DNA of 64,000 nt from Promerops cafer (lineage: Eukaryota; Chordata; Aves; Passeriformes; Nectariniidae): NCBI GenBank assembly GCA_013398275.1, contig VZSE01012476.1, forward strand, positions 2,318,644-2,382,643, written 5' to 3'. Below the pieces are notes generated by a model. The model saw only the letters and a list, made by a program, of their open reading frames with translations. It made no database searches and was not told the origin of the DNA. The position numbers and the translations under genes were made by a program. Below, one piece after another: positions 48,332 through 59,262 of this stretch (position 1 is its first letter; each line of letters starts with the position of its first letter).

Positions 48332-51300
48332 GTTGTGGAGTCCTAATATTAATCCTTAAGGGTAAATTAGACAAGGATCTGCCAGGAATAACTTAGTCAT
48401 TGTCACTTCTGCCTTGGAAATTAGTTAGATAAGTTCTTAAGGTGTCTGCCAACTGCTCAGTTTTTCAAGCCTCTCTTTTCTCAGAAGTTCCTGAGGCCTC
48501 TGGCTGTCTGATAAAGTTAAATGGTAGTCTCAAATGTTGCTGTTGGTTATTTCCAGAGGGTGATAACAGCTTTCTGGAGTGAAGGCAGAAAAAGTGCTAA
48601 AGGGAGCAGAAGCAAATTATACACACAGAAGTAAGGTTTTAGAGAAGAAGCCTTGAGCAGTGGGGCAGTGGGAGGGGGAAAGACTATGAAAAGGGGATTT
48701 TGCCTAAAAATGCTGAAGTGTGCTGCTGGGAACACCACAGGGAATGGGAGCTATTTTTACAGAACAGCAAGTCTCTGGTTCTGTTAGAAACACAGAGTGA
48801 TTAGTTTCTTGGAACAATCATGTGTGTTTGTTTCATGTGTCTGGAACAAGGAACGATAAATCATGATTATACTAAAATTAATAAATCCTAAATTAAGGGG
48901 TAGTGTTTGCCAGCTCAGAAGACCAGCAATTACTGCAACCTCTGTAGTAATTTGACATCCCAGATTCCATCTACAGGGGTAAGAAACCCAAAAGTCTCTT
49001 CCCATCTGTCATATACAGGCCCCACATGGCAGTCAAGTTGAATCCGGAGGAAAGTAAAGAAGCAACAGCTCCTCTGCACAGGTCCCTGCACTATTATCAT
49101 TTAGAGTCATACGAAGACCCCTCACCTGTTGTTGGGGTTGTCTCTCTATCCCAAACCACTTCCAAAGACATGCCACCAAGATCTCTACCCTTGGTTAAAG
49201 ATGAGCAAACTATGGAGCTGAGGGGTTTAGTGAACATTTAGAAGCCAAAGAGGTGTGGAGATGGCAAAGACCAAAATGTTTCACTCTAGTTTCCTTAAAA
49301 GTAAAGGCACCATCCGTTCCTAGTAATGGGAAAGAATGAGAAAGAATGCTAGGGAAAGTAGGGGAAAAGACTGTGTTCCATAAGAACTGTTGTCTTCCAC
49401 TCCCTTTGTTGTAAATCATTATTTCTTCAAGCAGTTCACAGCCTAGTGAGGGCTGTTCAGGGTGGCTGCCCCACATGGTACAGGCAGCTACTGCTTGGGG
49501 AGTTGTTTGATGGGCTGCCCTTATCCTGCAATGGCCTGTATGGCTTTTTTTTAATCCATGAGGTCCTGGGATAGATTTTCTGACAATACTGCTTGTTCAC
49601 CTGTCAGTCCTGTAACACGGTGCCTCAGCTTTCCAAGCTTTTGGAAACTCATCTGTCAACAAGAGGGATTTTCCTTAGCAGATACCTTTCCTTTAAGCCC
49701 TGGGTTGATCCTTGAAGCTTCCTCTTGTGTTCTGTCTGCTTCTTCGTCAAGCACCACTACACTTCTCCTCTGTGATCAAACTGTGCTCCTCTGCACATCA
49801 GTGATAAAAGCTGTTTGTCTGCTCAGCTGGGAGAGGAAAGCAGCAGAAAAAGGGACACAGCTGTCTTTCTGCCTGGGTCATCCACTGCAAGCCCTCTCTT
49901 ACATCTCAATTGTCCACTGAGAGAAGGGTATGGGAGCAATTACACAGAAAGTGACAGACCACATTTTGGCAGGTGTCTCACTGCCATATTCACTTTGGGA
50001 CATCTCTTTCAGGAGATAGATTTTTATGAATGAAACTGGGGCTGACTGGATCGAAAGTCCTGACTAACTTTAAAAAATTAATGAAATCTTTGTCCAAACT
50101 GACCATAATGGTCTAAAATGCTTTTGTCTCTATCCCAGACCGTGCTATCACAGAGCTATACACTTGTATTTGAGTCTCAATCATGTCTTATCACATAGTG
50201 TCATATTATCCTTCTAAAGATAACTTTTCCTATGAAAAACAGAAGTTCTTTGATGCTACTGAACCACGGCAACTTTCTCTAAATTACTGAAGAAAATTAT
50301 TTAACACTGCATGTGAAAACTATTCAGAAATATTAAGAAAGTAAACATGGAAGTACTTTTTTTTTACAGATTAGATTGGAGTTTCTAAACCACTAATGTT
50401 TCCACATTGATTTAGGCTAAACATCAATAATAGAAGACTTGCATCATCCCAAAGCAGACAGACTTTCTATCTGCCTTGGCTGGGGTGGTTTTAAGGGATG
50501 GTCCAAAGATGTCTAATTCCCTCATCAGAATCTGTGCAACTCTGATATTTCTTACCTGATGTGTCTTTTTACTTGAGGTTCAAGTCTTCTAGGGGAAGAA
50601 AGGAAGATCAGAATATTGCAAAAAGCCTTGTGACTTTGAAACTGAGTTGGGAAGGAAAATACATGCTGAAAATATCTTTTTATCCTTTGCAAATTCCTCA
50701 TAATCTTGGGGAAAATACATATCTGTGAACATTTTATGAGAATGAAATTTCAGGAAGATTTAATATCGCCTAGCTGTTATTTTAGGCTTAATGAACTAAA
50801 ATGCAACCTCTGCACTAGTCTACCCTTCTTCCTAAGCTGTAGTGCCAAAAATAGCAGGCCTCCTAAATGTACCCTCTCATATTCAATTGAAGCTTTTGTT
50901 ACACAGATTCAAGCATCAAAAAGGGGATTAGTTGAATTCTGATAAAGTAACTTAACAGTTTCCAGGATAAATTGGTGGAGTAAAGAATCAGCCAGTAGCT
51001 TAGCCATTTTCAAACCTAAAAGTATATTTTCCCCTCCCCTACTCTCTCAGAGACATTATATTTCTCTCTGTCTCAAACTGGGGAAAATAAAAATGTTCCA
51101 GCTGTCTCTTTCCACTACTTTTCTTTGTTCATTCTTTTCAGCCAGAAAAAGAGGTAAGTGCTGAAATTATAGTTATTCCAGCATCAGCCCAGTAGCTGAA
51201 GTGAGACTTATGAAGGCTTAGTAAAATCATTGAGAAATCCTGCTATGAAAGGGGTACTATTTCCACCTTTTTTCCCCATATGGAGGTACAGCATTCTACA

Positions 51301-51565
51301 CATAAAACTAACCTGTTAAACGCACAGACCACTGAGGAACAAGCAATATATGCTATGTAAATGCTATACATGAGGAAAATACAAACCATAGGATAAGTTT
51401 CTAAATCACTGTATGGTACTTGCATTTCCACTCTTGGTTTAGGCCCCCTATTGGAAGCACTGCCCCTGTTTTCAATGCATTGACTCCTCTGAAGCCTTGA
51501 AGATGCCTGGTCTCTGCTGGGTTTTTCAGAGAACCAATGAAGTAAAAATAAAAAATAAAATTCGA
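48332..51565. other. Unique non-coding sequence
   Basis: No gene or repeat family recognised. A faint MIR-like string near 49200-49230 is too weak to call. The 120-codon frame at 49558-49920 has no domain. Confidence 0.5.
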
Positions 51566-51594
51566 TTTCAATATATATAAAATATATATTGAAA
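51566..51594. repeat. AT hairpin, 13-bp arms, 3-base loop
   Basis: TTTCAATATATAT (51566-51578) and ATATATATTGAAA (51582-51594) are exact reverse complements around AAA. The interior is TA-repeat but the TTTCAA/TTGAAA ends are not, so it is more than a simple repeat. It could extrude as a cruciform. Confidence 0.85.
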
Positions 51595-51733
51595 AAGAAG
51601 AAGGGGGTTACATAATAAATTTGTGAGTGAAAGGGCCTCTGCCCTTTCCTCCCCATCTCTCAGAAAATTAATGAAATTTGTGGCTCTCCTACCCACCCAC
51701 ACCTGTTGGATTTGATTCTGGTGGGAAAGAGGC

Positions 51734-51778
51734 CTGGGAAGGGCTGGGAAGGGCTGGAAAGAGCCCTGGGAAGGGCTG
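51734..51778 (+). repeat. Short tandem repeat, about 10-bp CTGGGAAGGG unit
   Basis: Three clear units and one degenerate unit (CTGGAAAGAGC). A small old minisatellite. Confidence 0.75.
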
Positions 51779-52570
51779 CCAGTCACTGATTAATATTTAC
51801 TTGCCAGATAAATGTGGAGTGAGTGTCCTGAAGGAGGAGGTCTGACATTCCCCGTACCTTCCCTAGTAGTGTTTGATGGAGTGCATACACCTTGTCACAG
51901 GATGAGAGAAGGTGCTGCCTGGAAACCTTCCTCATCCCTTTCACAGCTCCACACGTTTTTGATGTGGCTGCTGAGTGTCAAGTCCCATAGTGAGCCCACA
52001 AATCAATGGGTTTTAAATCAGCAGAGGCTCTTCTGCCTTCAAGGAGTCAGAGGTGTTATGTTAAATTAGGCAAAAATTACCTTATCTTCCTTAAGTCAAC
52101 CCAGACCTGCAACAGATAAACTAAATCATTTCAGCTGGAGCCAGTACATATTTAAACTTATAACTGTGGAACACACTTGTCTTGTATGACCACAGGGATC
52201 ACCAAAAAATCTCTCTGAGGCTTGCTGCAGTTTCTGTCAATGGACAGATGGGGAAATAAAAATATCATGGAAATTGAAAAAAAATCAATTAACACATTCA
52301 GAATATTTCATTTGTTTAGAAAAGTTCAGGATCAAATAGCCTAATTCTAATCACCTTGAAGGCCTTTTTTTCCTTTTTTATGTACACTACTAAATCAGAC
52401 CTGATGTAAGAACAGTAAGTAAGATGGAATTAAATTATTATTGTTGCCACTGTGCAATAGTTTAACCTAAAAGAGAGAAACTATTACTCCAATTATATTT
52501 ATGCTCTAGCTAGTCCTTTGTAAATTTCCTAGCAACTTACATATGAGTTTGGCTGTCCTGAGCTTTATAT
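51779..52570. other. Unique non-coding sequence
   Basis: Nothing recognised; AT-rich after 52240. Confidence 0.5.
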
Positions 52571-52676
52571 TTACAGTGAAGCTAATGAACAGAAAGATGA
52601 AATGTCCTGTCCAAGGGCATCCAGGAAGTCACTGATGGGACTGGAAACCAAGCCAGTGGCTCTCCCAAGATATAGG
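52571..52676 (+). mobile_element. MIR-like ancient SINE
   Basis: The segment follows the MIR core and 3' part in order: TTACAGTGAAGCTAATGAAC (the position of the ACAGATGAGGAAACTGAGG-type box), AATGTCCTGTCCAAGGGCAT (the CTTGCCCAAGGTCACA-type box), AGTCACTGATGGGACTGGAA (the AGTGGCAGAGCTGGGATTCGAACC-type box), then CCAAGCCAGTGGCTCTCCCAA. Spacing is preserved over about 105 bases. This is a fossil SINE shared in principle across amniotes and rare in birds. Confidence 0.65.
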
Positions 52677-53829
52677 TGCAGCTCCAAGGTAGCTCATGGG
52701 TTCAGTGAAATTTTTTCACTCTCTGGTTGAATTCATTTTACAGTGCCACTGCAAATTCACGGGAAGAGTCAGGGACTCCCCATGTGGCTGGGGAGTGCAG
52801 CAGCTTTGATTCAAATAAGATTTAATTGCCATGGCATTCTTAATCCTGTATGCCCATGGTCAGGCCTCCAGGGCATGATGCCCGTGTTTTGAAAACCCAG
52901 CAGCAAGGGCTGGATCAGCTGACAAACAGATCATTGCTGGTCACCAAAATAACTCACATCTGTAAAGGAGAGTTGGCTTCTGATAGAAGAACTAGGAACG
53001 GCCCTTCCCCACCATTTTATTCTGTGCTTTTCTAGATCTGGAGTAGCACTAAGACCAACTAACACTTTTCACCCCCATTCCAAATCTGACTACATTTGGG
53101 TGCATAGGAGGACAGCAAGTACAGGGCAGGGTTCTGGCACAAGTTTGTTTTGCAGGACAAATCCTTATTTAACCCAGGTGCATATCTACAGCACTGCTCA
53201 GGCACGTGCCAGAACCCAGTACCCAAAACTGTACTACCTGGCATCTTCTGGATGCAAAGCAACAGGAAGACTCTCTTGGGATAATGGGATTTACATAGTT
53301 ATCCTTCTGGTTTCCCTTAAGGTTGAAAGCATTCATATTAAAGCACCTCCCTTTGGCAAGCCCCAGTCATTACTGAAGAATTACCCTGAAATGCCTTCCC
53401 AGCCTACCCCTCAAGCTGCAGAGAGCAGACATCTCCCATGTGCTTCTGATCCAAATTCTTCCCTCTGGGATGTTTCCCTGGACCCTCACTGTTTTGATTA
53501 GCAGAATGTGTTTCTGCTAGAATGGTTGATAAATGAAATTGGATTTTGTAGCAGAAAAAGTAGCTCCTGATTATAGTAGGATTAATAGTTCTCCCTCTTC
53601 TTACCATGTGCACACTGGCAAGGCTCTCGACTGGGTACTGAGCATGTGCTGAGACAATCTGTTCCTTTGGCTTTCTCTTTCAAAAAGATGGTTGGTTTTG
53701 GTTTCATTGTTTCCCCTGCATTTGTTCGTTTTCCTCCTGATTATGGGGAAGCTTGGCAAGAAAGAAGGGTGGAGAGAAACTAGACTGGGATCTGAATGCT
53801 CATAAAGAAATGCCTGCACACTTGATCTT
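52677..53829. other. Unique non-coding sequence
   Basis: No repeat recognised. The 133-codon plus-strand frame (53100-53501) has no domain and is opposed by minus-strand frames. Confidence 0.5.
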
Positions 53830-54249
53830 TGTAAAAATGTGCACCTCTCCACAAAGGAGAAGAGAGACGGGTTGTTTCACTCTTCTTTGGCGAGACACTC
53901 AGCAGGCAAAATGACCAAAGCAAATAAAGCCTCAAACCGATTTTAACCAAGGACTTTATTGTCCCAGCCAGGTGAAGAGCCTTACAAGTGTTTGGGCTTG
54001 TGCTGCTGTAAAACCTCTCCCTCTGTAAAGAGCGAGCTCTCAGATTTAGCAAAGCCATGTTATTAATAAGCATCAGGGGTTTAGAGAAACAAAGGCTGGA
54101 GGAGAGGAGAGGGACTCTTATTTTAGGAAGGGGGCCAAGAAAGACAAGATGTTTAGGAGGGGGAAGTATTGACACCCTTGGAAGAGAGAAAGTGTCGAAT
54201 GCCAGCTGCAGAGCGCCTCAAAGAACGAGAGTCTCCGATGCTTTTGTCT

Positions 54250-54259
54250 CCTTATATGG
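54250..54259. promoter_or_regulatory. CArG box (SRF-type site)
   Basis: CCTTATATGG is an exact match to CC(A/T)6GG, the serum response factor site. A perfect match can occur by chance in 64 kb, but its place inside the candidate regulatory block raises its interest. Confidence 0.45.
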
Positions 54260-54320
54260 TAAAATGATAGCGAGGGGTTTCACTCGGCTGGGAAGGCAGC
54301 AGCCTCTCTCCACACACGCT

Positions 54321-54338
54321 GCCTGCAGAGCTGCAGGC
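54321..54338. repeat. GC-rich 8-bp inverted repeat
   Basis: GCCTGCAG and CTGCAGGC flank two bases (AG), forming a near-palindrome in the GC-rich centre of the candidate regulatory block. Confidence 0.7.
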
Positions 54339-55400
54339 GGCTGAGCCGCTCTGTGCAGGCAGCAGAAAGCCCCAGCTGGCTGCACAGCTCTCCGCTGCAA
54401 GCAGGCCAGTGTGCCCTTTGCACATTTGTTAATGGATGTGACCCCCTGCCCCCGGTCCAGGAGGTGGCATTAAGTGCCCGCTACTGCTCTGTAAGTAAAT
54501 ATCCCTTTTTTCCCCTTCCCCCCCACTACCCACAGAACATATCTTTGGAGGTGTCGCTTTAAACAAAGGGTGCAGAGAGGAGGAGAGGGTTGTTTAATAT
54601 CCCAGTGGGTTGTTGGGGAAGGATGTGAGGAGAGATTGCCGGTCTCCCTTTCTCCTGAGTGCACGGGGAAGGGTGTGAAGAGGACAAAAAGACAAATTTC
54701 TTATCACAGCAATTACTGCTGCATGTCCGTCACTAAAGTGACACATCAGCGAGCTGATGAGGCGCTGGGTCTTTTCATGTGTAACTATTTTTAATGACTG
54801 TATTGTGCTGCTTGTGTAATCCACCGGGGAGGTGATAAAAAGTAGAAGATGGGGTCTTAGATTCCTTACACCTCCGTGCACTCCTGCTGCCGAGCTCAAC
54901 AAAGGAGCATTTTTGCACTGTAGCAAGAGCAGATGCACACGGAACAAAGGTAGCCTCTCCTCTTTGCAGGCAAACAGTGTGGACAGATTGTGTATGGGAA
55001 AAACGGGGAGCCATCAGCATCATATTTCTTCTTTTTATGTGGAGAGAATAAATTAGAATACAAATCCCAATTAACAGCTCTGCATGCCTTCTTTTTGTGC
55101 TTCTCTGTGTGCATGTGTGTGCAGCCACAATAACCCAGTCCTTACTGTATGCTAACGTGGATTTCTCTGTGTACATAATAAAGGAAATACTAACTTTCAT
55201 TGTCTGCATTGATGGCTGTTCCAAACTTTTTACTCCCCCCAAGGGATATGGCTTTTATTTAGATGACCAAATACCTGCATATTCCAGCTTTGCTGTGTAC
55301 AGAGACACACATAGCTTTGCTGAGTACACGAGGCAGCAAACGTTAAAAAATATATATACCAGCAAGTCAGTCAGTCTGTGATTGCCACTGCCCTGACTCC

Positions 55401-57179
55401 AATCTAGAAGTATATTAACTAAGATTGCTAATTGACATTGAGATTGCCAAAAACAGTAGCTGTAACATTTATTGATGGTTATGCGTATTAATATGTTGTC
55501 TTGAATAGCAATTGTTCTAAAAGGGACATAAGGCTACGTTACTAGGTACACAAATGCATCCAAATGTGAAAGAATGCTACAATTAAGGTTGTCTCTGGGT
55601 TTTTGCTGTGAACCCTATTTTCATCAGTTCATAAATTTACAAGGCTCCTAGCTTTCTGGCCAAAATCCTCTGTGCCTTTTATCAGCCAGATGGTAAACTT
55701 TGAACATGATTGCTTCAGGCATTTGGATATGGAAGGCCAAAAAAAAAAAAAAATAAAGTGTGTATTTGTTTATTTTACAAAAATTTATGTCTGTTTTGTG
55801 CACCTGTACACATAACTGGGAAAGGATGGATTCTAAAGGTTGCTTTTTCAATAAAAACCTGACCAATTCTTGGTCACATATGGAGAAAAATTTTTTAAAA
55901 AAGGATATGAGCTGCTGTATTAAAAACTCAGTAACTCAGTTCCTGACACACCATAGCATTACTATCAAAATCTGACCAGAGCACCAATAAAACTGTCTTT
56001 TGCCCTAGCCGTAGGGTAAAATGATCTCTGGCTTGTGAACCAACATGTGAGTTGAGGTGAGTGGGGCAGCTGAAAAGACATAAAATGATGTTGTTGAAGA
56101 GTCAAATTTGTAAAAGTCACCTGGGGTTCCCACCAGACATCTCCATCTAGCACACCTGCAGCTAGGGAGTGGACCAGTTCTTGTGGTCTTTGGAAAAAGT
56201 CCAAGATGACTAAAGTGCTGGGATTAAATATAGTTATTTTTGATTCTCACCATTCTGCCAAATGTGCTCCCTAAGAAATCAGCAGTGCTACATACGCAAG
56301 CACCAAATAGTCACTTCCAGGAGGTTTGGATTTACAGAAAAATATTACTAGTTTTTGTGAAATCCCTGTTATCTCCCAGCAGTGGCTATATTGTGTCAGA
56401 TATTGTTTCTCCATGTGAAGTTCCTACCATGTAGAGCATGTGTGGTGATTCTCAACTAAAGAACTCAGGTAACAATAATGATCTGTTTCCCACTTCTTAG
56501 AGAAGTCTAGGGATAGCACTTTCCCTGAAATCACGTATTTCCTGTCCATACTGACATCAGCTCTCCCAGATGGCACACCCTGCATTAGAAAAGAGATCAG
56601 ACAACTCCTTTGATCACACACAACACAGTCTGCCAGGATTCCACCATGCTTTGAACGTCAGAAGCCAAAAAAGTAAAAACAACCCCAAAACATTGGTGAC
56701 AAAGTACTACTCCTATAATTGTAACGGTTAATGATGGTTTCTGCTGCACTGCACTGCAAATTCAAGTTTTAATCCCAAAAGAAAGGGATGAGGAGGGCTG
56801 CAAAGACCTTTATTCACGAGAGACCCCTGGCTCAGTTCTCCAGGGCATTGAGCTCTGAGCCTCAGAGCCAACAAGCCATGTGTTACCTCCTGATGTCCTC
56901 ACCTCCCTGCCTTGCCTCATCTCACCTCACCTCTCACGGTGAGGATATTGAGTTAAGGGAAGGTCAGATAAGTGTTAACACCATCAGCCACAAGCAATGC
57001 CTGTTGCTGCTGGCCAGCATGCTCACAGTCTTTCCAGGTCCCCATGGACCAGGAACATTCAGGTCTAAGTCTCATTCATGTTTCTATGATGAGTAAATCT
57101 GTCCTGAGCATCTCTGGACAAATTCTGAACAGTGTAGTGTTGTAGGCAATCATCTTCCCTCACTTGGGTACAGCTTCAG
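55401..57179. other. Unique non-coding sequence
   Basis: Contains a 14-base A run at 55739-55753 and AT-rich flanks. No gene or repeat family recognised. Confidence 0.5.
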
Positions 57180-57640
57180 AGACTGGGGGCATCTCATAAT
57201 TTGCATTTTTAGACTGATTAATTCTAATGGTGTAGATTTAATATTTAATTTACATATGCACAGTTATTTGTGATGCAGATTCACCCCAAGTGAGAGTGTG
57301 AAATGGCAGGGTAATGACAGGTTTCATGAAAATAAATCTTGGATACGTTGACAGCCACTGAAGCATTAACATTTCAACAATATTAATTAGCTATATATAG
57401 ACAGAATTTGATTATAAACCACTAGAGCCTTCTCCTAAGGATGAACATCAAAAGACTCATGCCAGGTGAAAAAGTTAACTTTGTTCCTTTTCACATACCC
57501 TTCTATATTATATTGGATTATATCAACTAGGATGCTGAATGGTTACTGTACATACAATAATATGCCGTAACAGTAATGCAGGTGAGCATAACACTGACAT
57601 AAGCATAGTCACTGCTCCCTTTCACAGGAAATTTTTTAAT
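57180..57640. promoter_or_regulatory. Possible conserved non-coding block
   Basis: AT-rich and repeat-free with many TAAT/ATTA cores (GACTGATTAATTCTAATGG near 57212, AATATTAATTAGCTATATA near 57378) and almost no open frames. This resembles homeodomain-rich enhancer sequence; conservation is not visible here. Confidence 0.22.
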
Positions 57641-58085
57641 TTAAAGTTTCAAATATATCAACCACTGCAGAGGATGGTCTAAGGTATCACTCTGATGGTG
57701 TGAATTAGTTCTAGACCCTCAGCAAGCATAAGCATAAGGGCTCAAAACCCACCACTTTTTCTTCACTTCATCTCACCTAATAAAAGCAGCAAATTGCATA
57801 AAGCCATGAAATAGCTGCAAGCACTGACATGGATGTATTTTGTCATCGCTCTGAAGCACCCTTGACATTTAGAGCAGAAATGTCTTCAGAGACCAGGATC
57901 TTGCCTTTGATGAATTCCGCCTCTCCATACTATGCCGTGCAGCTCTCCATGGTGGATTCAACATCTTCCTTCTTCAGTTGGAAATAACCTTGCCCACACA
58001 AAGATTGCCTGTGTCTGTGTCACTGGGCTCTCTACGTCTTTGTGCTTTCTTCTGTACCTCTCACACACCACAGGTACTTTGGCTC
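57641..58085. other. Unique non-coding sequence
   Basis: Nothing recognised. Confidence 0.5.
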
Positions 58086-58635
58086 AACCTTAGTAGATGT
58101 TCTCTTTGCTCTCTGTGTCCGGTCTCCTGCCACAACCCCTCCCAAAACTGGGCCTAACTGGTTTCACCCAGCTGCAATCAGTCTGGTTTGCTAAGATGTG
58201 CCCAGCTGAACGGGTGCCCCCAAGGTTTACGTAGCCCCCTTTGTCACGTTTTGGAAGGCCAGGGGCACGGCAGCTGAGCAGGGAAGTTTGGACACCTCAC
58301 AGCCCTGAGGCATTCGCTGCCGCAGCAGTCTCGTACGGCAGCTGGAAGACGTGCATTAACCGATCCCCCAAACCAGGCGTGCCAATTACCTTAGACACAA
58401 GGGGCCTCTGTGGTCTTACCTCTAAACAGAACCAGAGCCATGCTGCTAGAGGACAGGACAAATATCAAAGCATTCTCCTTCCACAGAATCATCCCTGTTG
58501 GAGGTTGGAATTTTCCCCATTAGAAGTGCCGGGGAGGAACTGAAAAACTGGGTGCTTGGAACAGGGCAGGGGGAGGGGAACTCTGGGGGGAAAGGGCAGA
58601 ACCATCGCGAGACTACGAGGCAGGTAAAAGGCGAG
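58086..58635. other. CpG-rich sequence abutting a gap, origin unclear
   Basis: CpG density rises sharply, with clusters at 58200-58380 and 58600-58635. Two readings are possible: internal or LTR sequence of the retroviral insertion whose end lies beyond the gap, or a host CpG island whose GC-rich core was lost in the gap. A 100-codon plus-strand frame (58241-58543) has no recognised domain, and no PBS, polypurine tract or LTR terminus is certain. A GGAGGGGAA-type purine tract lies near 58570. Confidence 0.3.
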
Positions 58636-59094
58636 NNNNNNNNNNNNNNNNNNNNNNNNNNNNNNNNNNNNNNNNNNNNNNNNNNNNNNNNNNNNNNNNN
58701 NNNNNNNNNNNNNNNNNNNNNNNNNNNNNNNNNNNNNNNNNNNNNNNNNNNNNNNNNNNNNNNNNNNNNNNNNNNNNNNNNNNNNNNNNNNNNNNNNNNN
58801 NNNNNNNNNNNNNNNNNNNNNNNNNNNNNNNNNNNNNNNNNNNNNNNNNNNNNNNNNNNNNNNNNNNNNNNNNNNNNNNNNNNNNNNNNNNNNNNNNNNN
58901 NNNNNNNNNNNNNNNNNNNNNNNNNNNNNNNNNNNNNNNNNNNNNNNNNNNNNNNNNNNNNNNNNNNNNNNNNNNNNNNNNNNNNNNNNNNNNNNNNNNN
59001 NNNNNNNNNNNNNNNNNNNNNNNNNNNNNNNNNNNNNNNNNNNNNNNNNNNNNNNNNNNNNNNNNNNNNNNNNNNNNNNNNNNNNNNNNNNNNN
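58636..59094. other. Assembly gap, 459 N
   Basis: A run of 459 N between CpG-rich sequence and an AT microsatellite. The frames crossing it are artefacts. The missing part may contain the rest of the LTR that emerges on the right. Confidence 0.98.
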
Positions 59095-59262
59095 ATATAT
59101 ATATATATAAGTAAAGAACTGCTATTCTTATCCCCACCTCGCTGCCTGAGAGCCTCTTAGTTCCACAGTTCTAATAATCCGGAGGGAGGGGGTTTTGCAT
59201 TCTCCGTTCCAAGGGAGGTCTTGCGGCCTTCCCTAGCAGACACTGTCTTGTAAACCAAGACA
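59095..59262 (-). mobile_element. LTR end of a passerine-type endogenous retrovirus, cut by the gap
   Basis: Read on the minus strand from 59262 the segment starts TGTCTTGGTTTACAAGACA, then has a CTCCCTTGGA box, a CCCCCTCCCTCCGGATTATT box, a GGCTCTCAGGCAG box and CAGTTCTTTACTTATATAT before running into the gap. These landmarks and their order match the start of abundant songbird ERV LTRs. The plus-strand right end is AAACCAAGACA. The first 19 bases are a partial palindrome (TGTCTTG with CAAGACA). The other end, the target duplication and any internal genes are not visible, so whether this is a solo LTR or part of a provirus is unknown. Confidence 0.75.

Larger units (their letters stand above)
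53830..55400. promoter_or_regulatory. Candidate conserved regulatory region (enhancer or promoter-like)
   Basis: This is the most regulatory-looking block of the window. It is repeat-free, has raised CpG relative to its surroundings (for example 54190-54360 and 54725-54830), and contains a perfect CArG box. A GC-rich centre (54290-54480) is followed by a good donor-like CTGTAAGT at 54489-54496, which could end a non-coding first exon. The stretch at 54690-54860 has mixed composition, TAAT cores and isolated CpGs, typical of deeply conserved elements. The frames here (up to 155 codons at 54775-55242, minus) lie on both strands and are probably by-products of low stop density. Function is inferred, not shown. 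Confidence 0.35.

Noticed and set aside
49195..49260. Faint MIR-like string (ATGAGCAAACTATGGAGCTGA)
   Set aside because: Only one box is matched and the second core box is missing.
54775..55242. 155-codon minus-strand open frame
   Set aside because: Lies in the candidate regulatory block with opposing frames open; no domain seen.
58480..58515. CACAGAATCAT...GAGGTTGGAA string resembling a reversed CR1 tail
   Set aside because: The following bases do not continue as CR1, so the match is probably chance.
58498..59160. 220-codon and 174-codon frames across the large gap
   Set aside because: Their length is made of N; they are artefacts.
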